From Neopestalotiopsis rosae (lineage: Eukaryota; Ascomycota; Sordariomycetes; Amphisphaeriales; Sporocadaceae), in the NCBI GenBank assembly GCA_023078685.1, contig JALGAS010000007.1, forward strand, positions 3,472,001-3,536,000: a DNA stretch of 64,000 nt, read 5' to 3'. A program made the position numbers and the translations under genes. The notes under the pieces are model-generated. The model ran no database searches. It saw only the letters and a program-made list of their open reading frames with translations, and was not told where the DNA came from. This document shows positions 23,016 to 34,716 of the stretch, one piece after another; positions within the stretch are counted from its first letter, which is position 1, and each line of letters begins with the position of its first letter.

Positions 23016-24054
23016 CTTGCCGGATATAGGAAATAGCCTAATTTGATCTGAATTCTCTTGGCGGACTTAGAGTGCTGACAGGCCTGCAAGGGAAAAACGT
23101 GGTTATGTGGGTCGAATGGTACTGCAGATGGATGCAAAGATTGCTACAATATACGGACTACACCAACAAGAACTCTTTCCAAAAGCTGTACTATGCCCTC
23201 CTTTATAAGAAATCAACTGTCCAGTCAAAAGAGTGTCTCCATATGACGCGGGTCATTCGTGCATTAGTAATTCAGATTTACCTTTTGCTAAAGAAAATTC
23301 CCATGGTTTCCATTCTGCCTCGGCTGCTCCCAGAGCTCCACCGGTGCGGCAGAGATTCCGCAGCGGACACGGACGATTCTGGAAAGCACTCCCGGCTCTA
23401 CCGACTTTAGGACTCCAGTCTTTTTGCCGTCTCGTGGGCCTCGTATGCGTTGTTCTTTCGCCGTGAAGGAGAAATTGTTCGGCGGTCCCGCAAGATGTTT
23501 GTCAGCCTCAAGCGGCAATCCTGATGGATAGTGCTTGAGAGTTTCAAGCAGTACCGTCCATGTCTCCAAGTCGAGCTGGATGTCGGTCAAATTATTAGCA
23601 TCATTTTCATGCTGGAATTTGGACTGTCGACAAGGTGACTAGGGGTTAGAGCCGAGTGCTCGAGGCGGCAAAGTAGAGAATCTTTCTCGAAATTGCCCGT
23701 CTGAAGCAATGATCGACTGTCCGATGCTACCGACACAAAGCGCCCTACCCAGCCTTTATCTCGGGTGTCCGCATACTAGATTGTGGTTATCGGTGCTTCG
23801 AAGCATTGCACATGAGTTGCGTGACATCCCCTTCCAAGATCTTCACAGCTGCATCAGCTGCACATCTCGAGTCAGAAATCAATTACTGAGACAAGTCAAC
23901 TGGCCAGAAGTTTCGATATGAAGAGATTCCCAGTCAATTCTGTCTAAAGACCAATGATAAAATACCTTATCTTGCTAATCGCTCCACCATGGTAAAACGC
24001 ATAAAGTACGACTCGCCTGGCGCCGGAGACTAGCCCTCTAGAAGGGGACGGACC
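23016..24054. other. Intergenic, about 1 kb
   Basis: Promoter of the reductase (left) and 3' flank of the PrpD-like gene (right). A 100-codon minus-strand frame at 23288-23590 has no recognisable motif and is left uncalled. Confidence 0.45.
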
Positions 24055-25413
24055 CTAATAGAGCGTTCGTAGTGCACCTATGTCCGTCATATTTCCTATG
24101 TTGGTGAATGCTGCGTACGCCTTTTCTGCCCTGACTGCCCCCAACTGCTTGGAAACTTGGTCGAGAAACTTCTTCTTGAGGTCAGCTTCTGTCATGGGAT
24201 TCTCGAGACTGCCAATGGCGTGCACAATGTTCTTCTCGATGGTGCTCCCATCGTCAAACTCGACAGTCACCAAAGCTTGGGCCGTGTTATACTCTGCGTC
24301 GTTGGTGGTAACGTTGACCTTTTGTCTCATGTTCACGACCGTCGCATTGTTGACAACTTCGTCAGTAAATTGGCTGGGTGTTGCTTCTCCGTAGAGAAGT
24401 CCCACGGCCGCTGCATGGTAGATGCTGAACTTGCCCTCCAAGCCCGTCGTGGGCGCTGTTTTCCCTGTCAAGACCAGAACTTGAGAGTTTACCACGAGAT
24501 TGATGCTCTTGACGGCAGAAATGGACTTGCCCTGGCTCGCCGACTCGTTGTGGATTTGAATAGCGCCGTCAATGGTTGGGTGCATGACGATTCCGCAAGG
24601 GAAGGGCTTGAATGTGTTCTTCTCAATTTCCCAAGTTTTGCCAAGCTCATCAAAATACGCTGTTGAATTCTCTCTTGTGCTCACGACGTGCAGCCATCCG
24701 TACTCGCCCTCCAAAGCTTCAAGAGAACTCGTATACCCATTTTTTGCGAGAAGGGCTCCGAGCATGCCGCCTTGAGTAGCTCGCCCGACGTGGAAGGACT
24801 TGGTCATGGAGCCAAAGAAGATTTGCATGCCGACAACTTGAGTAGAGGCAACGCCGATTGCATTTTGCATCTGCGTCGTATTGAGGCCAATCAGCTTTCC
24901 GACTGCAACCGCCGCGCCTATCGACCCGGTCGTGCTGGTGATATGCCAGCCAACATCGTAATGCTGGGGGTAGACGCTCAATCCTAACTTGCATTCTGCT
25001 TCGACACCGGCGACAAGAGCAGTGATGAAGTCTTCACCTGTGACGGGGCCTTGCCACTCGGCCACGGCCAAGAGAGCGCTGGCTACCACTCCGGTAGGGT
25101 GGATGATTGTCTCCAAGTGCGTGTCATCGTAGTCATCTATGTGCGACGCAATGCCGTTTATCAGGGCCGCCAACTGGGCGTCTGCAAACGTCTCTCCAAT
25201 GGACCCATTGGAGCCAAGAATGCTAGACGTCGGCGGTCCGCTAAAGAAAGCTTGTGTGGTTGCCTGCGCGATGCTAGGTGCATCTTGACCGTATCCGCCA
25301 ATTGCACAACCAGCCCAGTTGTATATGCTCTTCACGGCCGAGTCTACCACTGAAGTTGTGAGGTCGCTATACGTAAGGTTTGTTGCCCAAGAGGCTAGTG
25401 CCAAGGTTGCCAT
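24055..25413 (-). CDS. MmgE/PrpD family protein
   Basis: Single-exon gene, 452 residues, the usual length for the MmgE/PrpD fold that includes 2-methylcitrate dehydratase and cis-aconitate decarboxylase. Visible family features: an N-terminal helical domain (SWATNLTYSDL), the IDDYDDTH segment near residue 92, AGVEAECKLGLSVYPQHYDVGWHITSTTGS and the later KPFPCGIVMHPTIDGA. No mitochondrial targeting peptide is evident, unlike housekeeping methylcitrate dehydratase, so a cytosolic accessory role is more likely. Methylcitrate cannot be separated from cis-aconitate or another small acid by eye. Neighbours are a reductase and a secreted protease, which do not settle the pathway. Confidence 0.85.
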   Translation of the reverse strand: MATLALASWATNLTYSDLTTSVVDSAVKSIYNWAGCAIGGYGQDAPSIAQATTQAFFSGPPTSSILGSNGSIGETFADAQLAALINGIASHIDDYDDTHLETIIHPTGVVASALLAVAEWQGPVTGEDFITALVAGVEAECKLGLSVYPQHYDVGWHITSTTGSIGAAVAVGKLIGLNTTQMQNAIGVASTQVVGMQIFFGSMTKSFHVGRATQGGMLGALLAKNGYTSSLEALEGEYGWLHVVSTRENSTAYFDELGKTWEIEKNTFKPFPCGIVMHPTIDGAIQIHNESASQGKSISAVKSINLVVNSQVLVLTGKTAPTTGLEGKFSIYHAAAVGLLYGEATPSQFTDEVVNNATVVNMRQKVNVTTNDAEYNTAQALVTVEFDDGSTIEKNIVHAIGSLENPMTEADLKKKFLDQVSKQLGAVRAEKAYAAFTNIGNMTDIGALRTLY

Positions 25414-26123
25414 CGTGGGAGATTATATTTAGATATGATATTGACAAAGCTTCATGCTATATGGGAACAACGATTATGTGAAAGTTTCAATATTATGTTG
25501 CTGATATAGAATTTCAATTTTTCTTACATTGCAGCACGACTCGAAGCGAACGACTCCAAGCCTACGGTCACGGCCACATTAGTGTCATGATGTCAGACTC
25601 TGTATCATTCCTCAATAGTTATCCGATTCTCAGCGCCGAGAGGCTTCGGCTTACGAGCTCGCGAGTATTGCACAGTATACATACCCCGCGCTTATGACCC
25701 TTGGGTAAACAGGGAGTATACTGCCATACTTACATCCCAGGTCATGTCCCGCACAGGTTCACTTATTGGAGTTCATTGCGGGGTGTCCGACTTGCGGCTA
25801 CCGGTGCCGAAACGGGTGGATTTTCAGTGTCACGTCATCAAACTACGAGTTTTTCACCAGCAGAAATGCCAAATGCCGGAGATCACGGAAAACCGAGCAA
25901 TGCGGAAATCAAACGGCTGACATACAAACCAGGAGCAACCAGTCTTGCTTCGGATTCATACTACTATAGTATGTACATCGGCATCACCATCCAACACCGC
26001 CAAATTCGGATTCTCTACTGGTCAAAAGCACTATTTAGTATTTGCTTGAGAGTATCAAGCTACTATAGCGCAATCAAAAGTCGTAGATGCCCCGTCCGCA
26101 TTTCACTGGATTATAAAACCTGT
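25414..26123. other. Intergenic, promoter of the PrpD-like gene
   Basis: AT-rich upstream region of the PrpD-like gene and 3' flank of the deuterolysin gene. No gene seen. Confidence 0.5.
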
Positions 26124-27357
26124 TCAGCAATCCAGTACGACAGCTGTATTGGCATGGATTAGCATCAAAGCTCTGCTATCAGATGTCGTGTACTTGCCTT
26201 GAGCGTATAGAGCATAAGTATCGGCATGATTCAAGTTCTGCGAAGCAGACAGTGAGCGTACAGCACTGTATCCATAGACTCCATAGTCCTGTGTGCCCTT
26301 GATCTGTGAGAGATGTGTCGTCTCGTGGACGACCGTACCCGCCTGGTCCTGAGCGTGACAGGTCGAGGTAACTGGCGACAAGGCTGTGAAGAAGAGATCG
26401 CAATATGCGACGTAGCTACCTGACGGCAGGGTGTAAGCTAGGACGCCCGATGAACAGGCTCCGTAGACATCTGAGCAGTACGTCTTGGATATGCCCGAGG
26501 TTGTGCTCCCGCATTCGGATGCCATCTTGCTAAAGACGCCCGAGACCGTGGAGACGACAGACGAGGAGCTACTCTTGAAGTACTCGGTCAGCTTGGTACC
26601 TGCGTTCGCTGCAGATTGAGCCTTGCTTGCCCACGAGCGGCAGTTGTTAATGGCCGTGGTAACGGCGGTCTTCTTCGAGCTGGTGCAGTCCGACTGGACA
26701 ACTGTGCGCCTTTCCAGAAAAGCAGACCTGGAAGCCTGCGCCTCGGTGCCATCCACTTGGATCGATAGCGTTTGGCTATTCAGTGGAACGCTGCCCAGAA
26801 TTTCAGTGCCATTGACATCGGCAAAGGATACTGCTCCGCTAGCGACAATGTCAAAGGGTCCTCCACTGCTGAGATCGTGCATGTGCGCTACATCGAACTC
26901 CTTTGTGACAATCTCACCAGCACGGATTGTCTGGAATGCGTCTTCCTCTAGACTTGCGGTTGAGACACGTAGGCGAATGCCCTCAAAGGAGACTTTGGAG
27001 TCTATATGTACCAGTCAGTATACAATGTTGCCAGTCCCGATAGCCAAACAGAGGAAAATATCGATAAATTATGTAGCATGCGCGCGTAGGCTTCTGCTTG
27101 CCTATTATGACTCATATTGTTTGGAATGGCTTACCGGCCTGGAAGACGTTAATCTTCTCTGTCGCAATATCCTCCAAGAGTGTTCCAGTCTTGAAAATCT
27201 TGAGATCATCCGCTCCATTATTGGTAATAATGGCTTTGACGGCTGTGTTGCCTGCCATTTCTAGTTTCACGTCCAGTGATAAGGCGCGACGATCGAGATT
27301 GACGGACACGGCCTTGGCAACGGCCGCCATGGATACGAGACACGCAGCAAGATGCAT
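26124..27357 (-). CDS. Deuterolysin-type neutral zinc protease (M35)
   Basis: Secreted metalloendopeptidase with preference for basic proteins. Exons 27135-27357, 26198-27001 and 26124-26143 give 348 residues. A signal peptide (about 1-18, MHLAACLVSMAAVAKA) and a propeptide precede the mature enzyme. The aspzincin active site is HETTH at 300-304 with GTQD placing the third zinc ligand Asp at 313, followed by NHADTYALYAQ. The last intron (26144-26197, 54 bases) starts with GC, not GT. It is needed to reach the usual short family ending; without splicing, an off-family 18-residue insert appears. The first intron is GT-AG. Proteases of this family serve nutrition or host attack. Confidence 0.9.
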
Positions 27358-28184
27358 CTTGACAAGTTTGAAGCAGAAATAAACAGGGACGAACAGACGA
27401 GACAAAGTTTTTGACGACTTCTGACGACAGAATAACGAGAACCCCTTGCGACAGGAAATGCAATGCTCAAGTAGTCCAAGATATCAGGCTCGTTGCACTG
27501 ATTCCGTTGTGATGCCATCGCGCCATGAGTTGATGGGACCCTAGAAGACCAAAAGCGGATGTAGGTGTACATTGCCAAGACCCAATTGATGCCCATGGAA
27601 ATTATTTGATCATTTTCAGAGCATCTATGAGCCTGTCCAGACTGCCAAGCAGAGTCTCCAATCAAAATGCTACGCCAACCCCAGGACCAAGCCTCTTGAA
27701 TTTATCCATAATAACGGTAGATATAAGACTGCTCATATGGAATGGCCTTTGTCTGCGGGGTTTATTATATCCAGACTTGGCTATAGATATCTCTGGCACG
27801 TATAGGAAATGTGTCTTGGCTTTGCATGGATCTCGCCGCATCTAGAAATGTTTACGCTTGCCAAGGAAGAGCTTGGTGAATGGCTGCATGGCTAACTGGA
27901 GGTACAATTTGCCGTATTACCGATCTTATCGAGACTTGGCAGGCCTTGACTCGTTTTGAGAAAAGCTTACAAGACGACATTATTGCATGATATTCAGGGG
28001 CGGTGATAAGTAACAGGGAATTTCAACAAGGAAGTGATAGCCTGTGGTCTAGACATGCTCCAATTGCCTAGCGACTCTGGAACAACGAATAACGGTATCA
28101 CCTCGTATTCAATACCCAAGACTGAAGTGACCATGCTCAAAGACTGGACGTTACATTCGACCTGTTACTAGAAATAGTGCTGCA
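27358..28184. other. Intergenic, upstream of deuterolysin
   Basis: Promoter of the protease and 3' flank of the MFS gene. Open frames here are short and without motifs. Confidence 0.5.
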
Positions 28185-29899
28185 TTACAAGACATAGCGG
28201 AAATCTTTATTTTCGAACTCCGTCTTATCCTGCATACCAGCCTCATCGGATGCTTCCTTATTCGGTGGTCCATAGACCCTATCTCTTCTGCGATTGTTGT
28301 AAAACATATAACCTGAATAGGATGGTGTCAGTATCACATGCCTAGAACATTTCAAACCAGACGAGGCCAAGATTAATATATCTTACCAAGTAGTAGCAGA
28401 TGACAGCCCAGCTTGATTGAATACCCAACAAGGAGGCCGACAGTGGCGCTACTATAGTATGGTGCCTGGGACTCCTTGACGACAAAGACTCCTGCAAAGT
28501 TTCCCCAGCAGTACCCTGTGAAAATTGCGGCGCTAGCAAACGATCTGTGCGTATATCCCGCCATGTTTGATGAAATGGTGGTCAGGGACACGGTAAACCC
28601 GACGGATTGCGCATTTACAAGCCAGAAGCTAACCAACCGTCCCCAGGTATTTGATCTTGGTAGATATCCCATGCATGCTGCAGCGACAGTACACAGAATA
28701 TTGGCCGCCGTTGAAGTCATCAGTCGACTATTTGGAACATTCAGTGTAATCAACCCGCCAATGAATAGAGATACAACCTGGACCGCATCGCCCACCGACT
28801 TGAGTTCTGTTGTCTTGGTAGTCGAAAAGCCCATGTCGCGTATGATGATGGTGGAAAATGCGCTCACGACGCCGTTAGGGATAGCGGCACCAATTACAGA
28901 AATGAAGAGGATGATAGTCTTGGGGTCCTTGATGGCTACCGAGAACTGGTCTTTTTTGAACGACTTGTTCTTGATGCCCGTTTCATTTCCGGCGACCCGC
29001 TTGACGGCAACTATGCGTTCTCGGTGGCTGAAGAACTTTGCGTTGGACGGAGCATCTGGAAGGAAGAAAAAGATGATTGCAGACCACAGCATGGTGAAGC
29101 AGCCCAGGATGTAGAACACCAGTGTCCATCGTTCTGGAGATTGGTCTGCTGGCAGGGTGGAGATTCCCATGGAGATGTACGAACCGACGATTCCTCCCCA
29201 GCCCAATGCTGAATACCATATGCACTGGCGGAGGGGAATTTCGCGTCTCGTCCACCAGAAACCAGTCATCAATGTTAATCCCGGAGTGACTGCGGCCTCG
29301 AATAATCCCATGATGAAACGCAAAGCCATTGCACTCGAAAAAGTCCGACACTGAGTCAAGAGTACTACAGTCAGGCCCCAGATGAGCGTAGCCATGGAAA
29401 TGACCCGTTGCGCAGGGTACCGGCCAACGAGCCAACCGCAAGGATATTGCCCAAAGAAATATCCAGCATATACAACTGACAAAGCATTAGTACCAAGCCC
29501 CGCGGCTCATATTCGGGACTGCCCTTACTTGCTGAAAGATAATTGAACTGTTGACCTTTCAAGCCCAGGGCCTGCTGGTAGCCGAAAAGGTTGGCATAGT
29601 TCAAAGCCGTCCGGTCCATGAACTGGAGTGCCTGGGTGACGAGAAAGATTGGCAGAACAATGAGATCAATCTTCCAACGGACTTTGCGCGATTCTTGGTC
29701 CGAAACTTCCACATTTAGACCTTCCAAATATTCACGGTAGCCCACGGCATCGTTCTTGCAGCGACTCAGTTAATGCGCCTCGTAGGTAGAGCAGCAGTCA
29801 ACATACCTCTCCAGCCGTATCTAGCTTGGACGGTTGCTCGTCGTGCACGGCACTGTCTTGCGGGACTGGAGTCACAGTCTCGGGATCTTTTTCTGGCAT
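28185..29899 (-). CDS. MFS transporter, anion:cation symporter (Dal5-like)
   Basis: Twelve-TM permease of the allantoate/nicotinate/tartrate type, probably importing an organic anion with protons. Exons 29807-29899, 29529-29754, 28387-29475 and 28185-28312 give 511 residues. The hydrophilic N-terminus (MPEKDPETVTPVPQ) leads into KIDLIVLPIFLVTQALQFMDRTALNYANLFG, and GLFEAAVTPGLTLMTGFWWTRREIPLR is the family signature between TM4 and TM5. All introns are GT-AG; the second has a perfect TACTAAT branch point. It is divergent from the dienelactone hydrolase, with 558 bases between start codons, consistent with shared control and with uptake of that enzyme's precursor (inference). Confidence 0.9.
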
Positions 29900-30457
29900 C
29901 TTGAATGTGGTATGCTGGGACAGGTTTGATCTTTCTTGTCGGAAACATTACTGCTTTCAAAAGACGAACTCTGAAGAGGGGCTCAATCCAATATTCATGT
30001 ATGATATGCGGACGAGGTACAAAAAAATTGGCCCCGAGAATCCTTGTGACCTCAGAACCTAGCACCCTGGCCATAAATCGTTTCGTCTCGAATGTGATAG
30101 GTCGCTGCTAGTTGGGGAAAGCCTGCGCTCTGTTCACGTACAAGTCGATCCTGGGAAACACCTATGATAGCCACAGTATCCACTTGTAGACTCGAGCACT
30201 GTTTGCTTACTATCACTCGGATTTGTTCCCCGCAAAAGTCGCTGTCGATGATGGTGTGGAGAACCCGAATCGGGTATCACAGCAGGACGTAGATGACGCG
30301 GACTCCTCTGAGTGTCTGGATGACTCTTTCGTGGTCCCCCAGTGGAATACCTACTACAAAAGGGGAGGTTGAGAATGCGAGGTCATCTGAAATGGGGCTT
30401 TGTCCTGTGCTTCAATGTGGCGGAGCTCATTGACACAAATAACATCTAGCCGTGGAA
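29900..30457. promoter_or_regulatory. Divergent promoter region, MFS and dienelactone hydrolase
   Basis: The 558 bases between two outward-facing start codons hold both promoters. I see no strong TATA element or obvious operator repeat. Confidence 0.5.
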
Positions 30458-31458
30458 ATGCCAACAACTAGCCATGATGCGTATCTGGCACAGCCCTCTG
30501 GAACTTGCTGTCTCAAAGGTACGATTCATCATGGAGAACCCAAGGGAAGATTCGTGACGATCGCGAACATTGAAACGTATATATCGGAGCCTGTATTGGG
30601 CAAAGCAAATGGCCATGTCGTCTTATACTTTCCCGATGTCTGGGGCATGGCCATCAACGGCCTTTTAATTATGGATGGCTTTGCGGACGCTGGTTTTCTA
30701 GTCCTTGGGCCAGACTATTTCAGGGGTGTAGGTCCTGATCATGCTCTTTTCTCTCTTATGCCTAGTGTACTGACACGTCCAGGACCCTGTTACGAAGCAC
30801 AGAAAGAATCGTCATGATACAACGACAGAGCCTGGATTCGACTATGAAGCTTGGAAAAGTAAACATACGGCATTCTCCGACCAAGCAGTTCCTCGTTGGA
30901 TCAAGGCGGTAAAAGAGGAATATGGAAAGCCGCAGGCAAAATTTGCCTGCGTTGGGTGAGCAGTCTGCTCCAGTTCTTTGATGTGCTCTAACTGATATGA
31001 ACAGTTACTGCTTTGGCGCGCCTTATGTTTGCAGAGAGCTTGCAGAAGGTGGTAACTGCGCAGCTGGTGCTTTTGCACACCCAGCATTTCTAAAGGAGAG
31101 CCATTTCCGCAGCCTAACCAGTTCGTACCATACAGGTGCCGATGATCAAATATTACCTCCTGACATATTCGCAGAACCACTTTTCCTCTCCTGTTCCGAG
31201 ATAGACCATACCTTTCCAACAGATTCCAGAAATCATGCCATTGATATTCTCCATTCCAGTCATAAAACATACCACTTGCAACTCTTCTCTGGTGTTGAGC
31301 ACGGCTTTGCTTTGCGTGGGAACCCCGACAATCAATATGAATGTATGAACAACACTCTTGAAATGTTCCAAAATTTGGCTAACAGGTCGCCAGGCTGGGT
31401 AAAGGAGCAGAGCTTGCAAGGGATAATCGACTGGCTCAACTTTTGGCTGGAGCAGTGA
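30458..31458 (+). CDS. Dienelactone hydrolase family protein
   Basis: Alpha/beta hydrolase that opens lactones such as dienelactone in aromatic catabolism, or related esters. Exons 30458-30727, 30783-30955 and 31005-31458 give 298 residues. The catalytic triad is visible: Cys150 in GYCFGAPY, Asp215 in SEIDHTF and His247 in VEHGF. VVLYFPDVWG and DYFRGDPV are further family blocks. There is no signal peptide, so it is cytosolic. The ATG at 30458 begins MPTTSHDAYL, typical for fungal members; an upstream in-frame GTG is not a start. It is paired head to head with a transporter and followed by a broken SDR. Confidence 0.9.
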
Positions 31459-32141
31459 TGAACGTGATAGATCAGGAGTCGCGAGCCTGCGGAAGGGTAT
31501 GGCGGTCTTGATCATATAGCGACAGACATTATAGATCTGTTATCTGGCTGGAATGTTGAGCTCAAATAGACGTACGAGTCTTGTGCGGAGTTATAAGCCA
31601 GAGCTATAAATCCGATTGCCACCACAACCCAAAGGGCTTGTTTTTTTCTTCCGGCGATAATTCGGGCGAAATGATATGATACATTGATGCCACAATGCCA
31701 CAATATCATCACTCATCTGTGTCTACAGTGCGAGCTAACATCGAAGGAGCAGCAATTGCGGGGCACGGCCTTGGTCAGCGCATAACATGCAAATGGTATT
31801 GGAGGTTTGGAGATAGGCCAATGCGGGGTTGCATCTGGCTGGTTAGCGGATAGCGGCGATGGTCCGTGGTACTTGACCGTTGCTGACACGGATGGATGAT
31901 TTGATGGTATGAGTTGATGGATGTGTTCAAGAAGCACAACTAATAGGACAGCCCGCTCCTTGAAGCTCTGGTGTCTCGTCTGCCACGCGTACGTTGTTTG
32001 GATGTCTTGATTGGTGTAAGTGTAATATAGATATGCAACGGGAGGTGCAAAGACGTCGAGTCAGTATGACGTAGGGTAGACAGCAATATATTTACAGTAG
32101 AGCAAAAGATTTCCTATACTCCTGCTGAGTCCGTATCGAAG
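31459..32141. other. Intergenic before the broken SDR
   Basis: No gene seen; the 3' flank of the hydrolase and the former promoter of the SDR pseudogene. Confidence 0.5.
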
Positions 32142-33404
32142 ATGTCTCCTTTGAGAGCTTTTGACTTTTCTGGCGAAGTTGTCATTGTGACAGGTGCAGG
32201 TTCGCGCATGGATGGCAAAGGTCATTCCTGGTGGTTTAGGAAAGTCTACATACTGATACGCGTCTGTCCAGACGAGATTGGTAATGGGCGAGCCACAGCC
32301 ATACACTTGTTGCGCGACAAGGCGCTCGTGTAGCCTTGGTAGACTTCAGCCTCAATTGGACACAAGAGACCAAGCGAATGATCGAGGAAGAAGAAGGTAC
32401 CGCTGAAGTGATCTACGCAGATGTGACGATTGAGGAAAGTTGCAAGTCAGCTGTTGCCCGAACCGTTGAGCTGTTTAGAACGGTTCATTTTCTCGTCAAT
32501 ATTGGTATCTGCGGGAAGGTTCTCAAGTTCTGGTCAACGACTAACATTAGTAGCAGTTGGAGTCGGCGGTGCCATGGGTGATGCTGTCAAACTCAATGTT
32601 GATGCATGGGCAAGAGATTTTCGCATTAGTGTTACATGTATGATACTCATGTCCCGCCATGTCACTCCCGAGATGAGGGAAAATGGCAGAGCAGTCATTG
32701 TCAACATGAGCTCTGTCAGTGGTTGTGAGTCATTCTCAGACATGAACCAGAATGATACCGGGCGTCCAAACTGCTAATTTTGGCGGCTTTCGCATTTTCA
32801 GTGCTTCGAGGCAATTCTTCACTGCTTTACCCTAAGGGGCCGTGATTCAAATGAAAAGAGCCATGGCTGCCCAGCACGGGCCTGAAAATATTCGCGTCAA
32901 TTGCGTCGCCCCTGGAATGGTCTGAGGGGCCGAGGCATGACAGATGAAATGCGATAAGCTGTATGAAACGATTCTTTGTCTCTACATGAACGACCTTGGT
33001 CTGATTTCAACAAAGCGAATCAATCGAAATCTTCTTAAACAAAAGGCAAGAGCGGTAGGTATCCATTCTCGACCTGCATGGAGGCTGGCAATGCTAAAAG
33101 CCCTCTGTCCTACATGTCTACAACTGAATGGCAGGAATCGCTTACTTGAGACTTGGGACGTCGGATCCACTGCCCTATTGACCAATTGCAGAGCGATTCT
33201 GTTCCTTTGTAGTAAGGAAGCCAAATGGATCACTGGACTTATTATGCCTGTTGATGGCGGCGTGAGTGACCCATTCCGTACACTATCAGGCACTATCCGT
33301 CGACTCACTGATCACCACGATAGACGACCGCGGGGAAAGCAGATCAGCCCGCGCTGGAAGCGGATACACTGGCTGAGAGCAACACTGGTACACCCAATAA
33401 CTAA
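32142..33404 (+). pseudogene. Broken short-chain dehydrogenase/reductase
   Basis: Pieces of one SDR follow in order on this strand: the N-terminal strand and glycine motif (FSGEVVIVTGAGSRMDG), EIGNGRATAIHLLRDK, VALVDFS, GAMGDAVKLNVDAWARDF, VIVNMSSVSG, ENIRVNCVAPGMV, SKEAKWITGLIMPVDGG and the C-terminal TTAGKADQPALEADTLAES. The probable introns are still present. Breaks: one base lost near 32321; about seven bases lost in total near 32827-32845, which removes the Tyr-x3-Lys active-site spacing and the frame; a TGA at 32923-32925 right after APGMV; degraded sequence from 32930 to 33150. At least three independent lesions make function very unlikely. Related intact proteins are of the 3-oxoacyl-reductase type. 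Confidence 0.82.
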
Positions 33405-33820
33405 GGCGTGGTAATGGGCTTGATTTGCGAAGTACTTGTATAGCATTACTTCCGAATGGTAGGTTCACTATACCATGCACCTCGAGCTATCTGGTGTAAA
33501 GTCCGCAACTGCAGTGGGAGATATTCTTCGGTGAAATCTTGAGATACTGGATTCCATGTCAACTTGCATTTCTATGCATACTCTTAGATCAGTATCGGCA
33601 CATGCTTTTTAGCAGGCTAGCCGCTACCAGGGGTTCCATGTCAAAGATGCACGATCAAAATCATTTGCGATAGGCGAGTGCAACGATGGAGCCGAATTCT
33701 GTACATTCCAGTCCCTTGGAAACTCTTGTCACTGATTGGGATGGTGCAATGGTATCACAGATTCGAGATTTGTTCCTTTGTGGCAGCGTTGCCATGTAAT
33801 AGAAGAGACCCTACTAGGCC

Positions 33821-33906
33821 GGCGATATTGTCGCCTATAAGCTCCGACGGGGTTTGTCGGGGCGGAGAGACGGCCTAATCGCCTACCTGCACTAAAAAAC
33901 CCCGTC
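33821..33906. repeat. Cluster of inverted repeats
   Basis: Three pairings in 86 bases: GGCGA/TCGCC at 33821-33835, CTCCG/CGGAG at 33842-33867, and a 10-base pair GACGGGGTTT (33846-33855) with AAACCCCGTC (33897-33906). It may be an end of a small transposon or a chance-rich GC patch. Confidence 0.6.
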
Positions 33907-34666
33907 GCTCTCGCTTAGGTACATTGATTACACAGGGGTTCAAGCACTTTATTAGCATATGATGGTGAAAGGATACTGCAACAAGCACGTTACATGGCAT
34001 TTCTTTGCAGTGGGTGCCCACCTTGCATAGTAGGACTCGGCTGGTCCGAAGACAACACTGCTTCAACCACAGAATTGTTGAGAGAAATGATTTTGGAGTG
34101 TGTGCCGCCTCTCGCGGCAAAGAATATCTTGACATTGAATAAATGTATACGGTACACTACACAGAGGATGAAGCCATGGACGTTCCTGACCACTAAGAGT
34201 TAGCAGGCAGGTGGCTTGGGTGGCTTTTCGGTACTCGAGCCGCTGGTCTTCCATTCCGTTAGTGTGGCTCTTACAGCATATTATGGAGTATAGTACCCGC
34301 CTATTCTGCTGCCAAGTTTGTATTTGATACCCGACGCCCGAAATCCGAGAGCTGTACGGCTTTCGACGACGAATCGAATGTCTACAATTATTATGCTGAC
34401 GTATTCTTTCTAGAACACTGCCGTGCTTTCTTTGCAGAAACTGCACATCAAGGCCCTACCGATTGGCCATACCTGAAAAATAGCATAATCAACAGAGCAC
34501 ATATGCTTGAGAATTTCATATTTTGTGCTTATTCAGTTGTGCTCATTCTCCAAGCTGATGATACTTGCCATATTTTCAGCCAATGTTCCTCTCTTGTCTC
34601 CTCTATACTACTTCGAGAAGCACCACCGACTATAATAATTTCCCTCTATTGCTTACACAAGTACCC

Positions 34667-34716
34667 ATCCAAGGTGAAGAGCCTCGGCAGCGAGGCGTTG
34701 TAGGTCCACCTTGGAT
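34667..34716. repeat. Nested perfect inverted repeat
   Basis: Outer arms ATCCAAGGTG (34667-34676) and CACCTTGGAT (34707-34716) are exact reverse complements. Inside lies a second perfect hairpin, GCCTCG-GCAG-CGAGGC (34681-34696). It lies outside any gene. Confidence 0.85.

Noticed and set aside
22209..23036. 275-codon plus-strand frame
   Set aside because: Exactly antisense to the reductase gene. It reflects strong codon bias and has no motif.
23288..23590. 100-codon minus-strand frame
   Set aside because: Starts plausibly (MTDIQLDLETW) but shows no family motif or promoter. Left uncalled.
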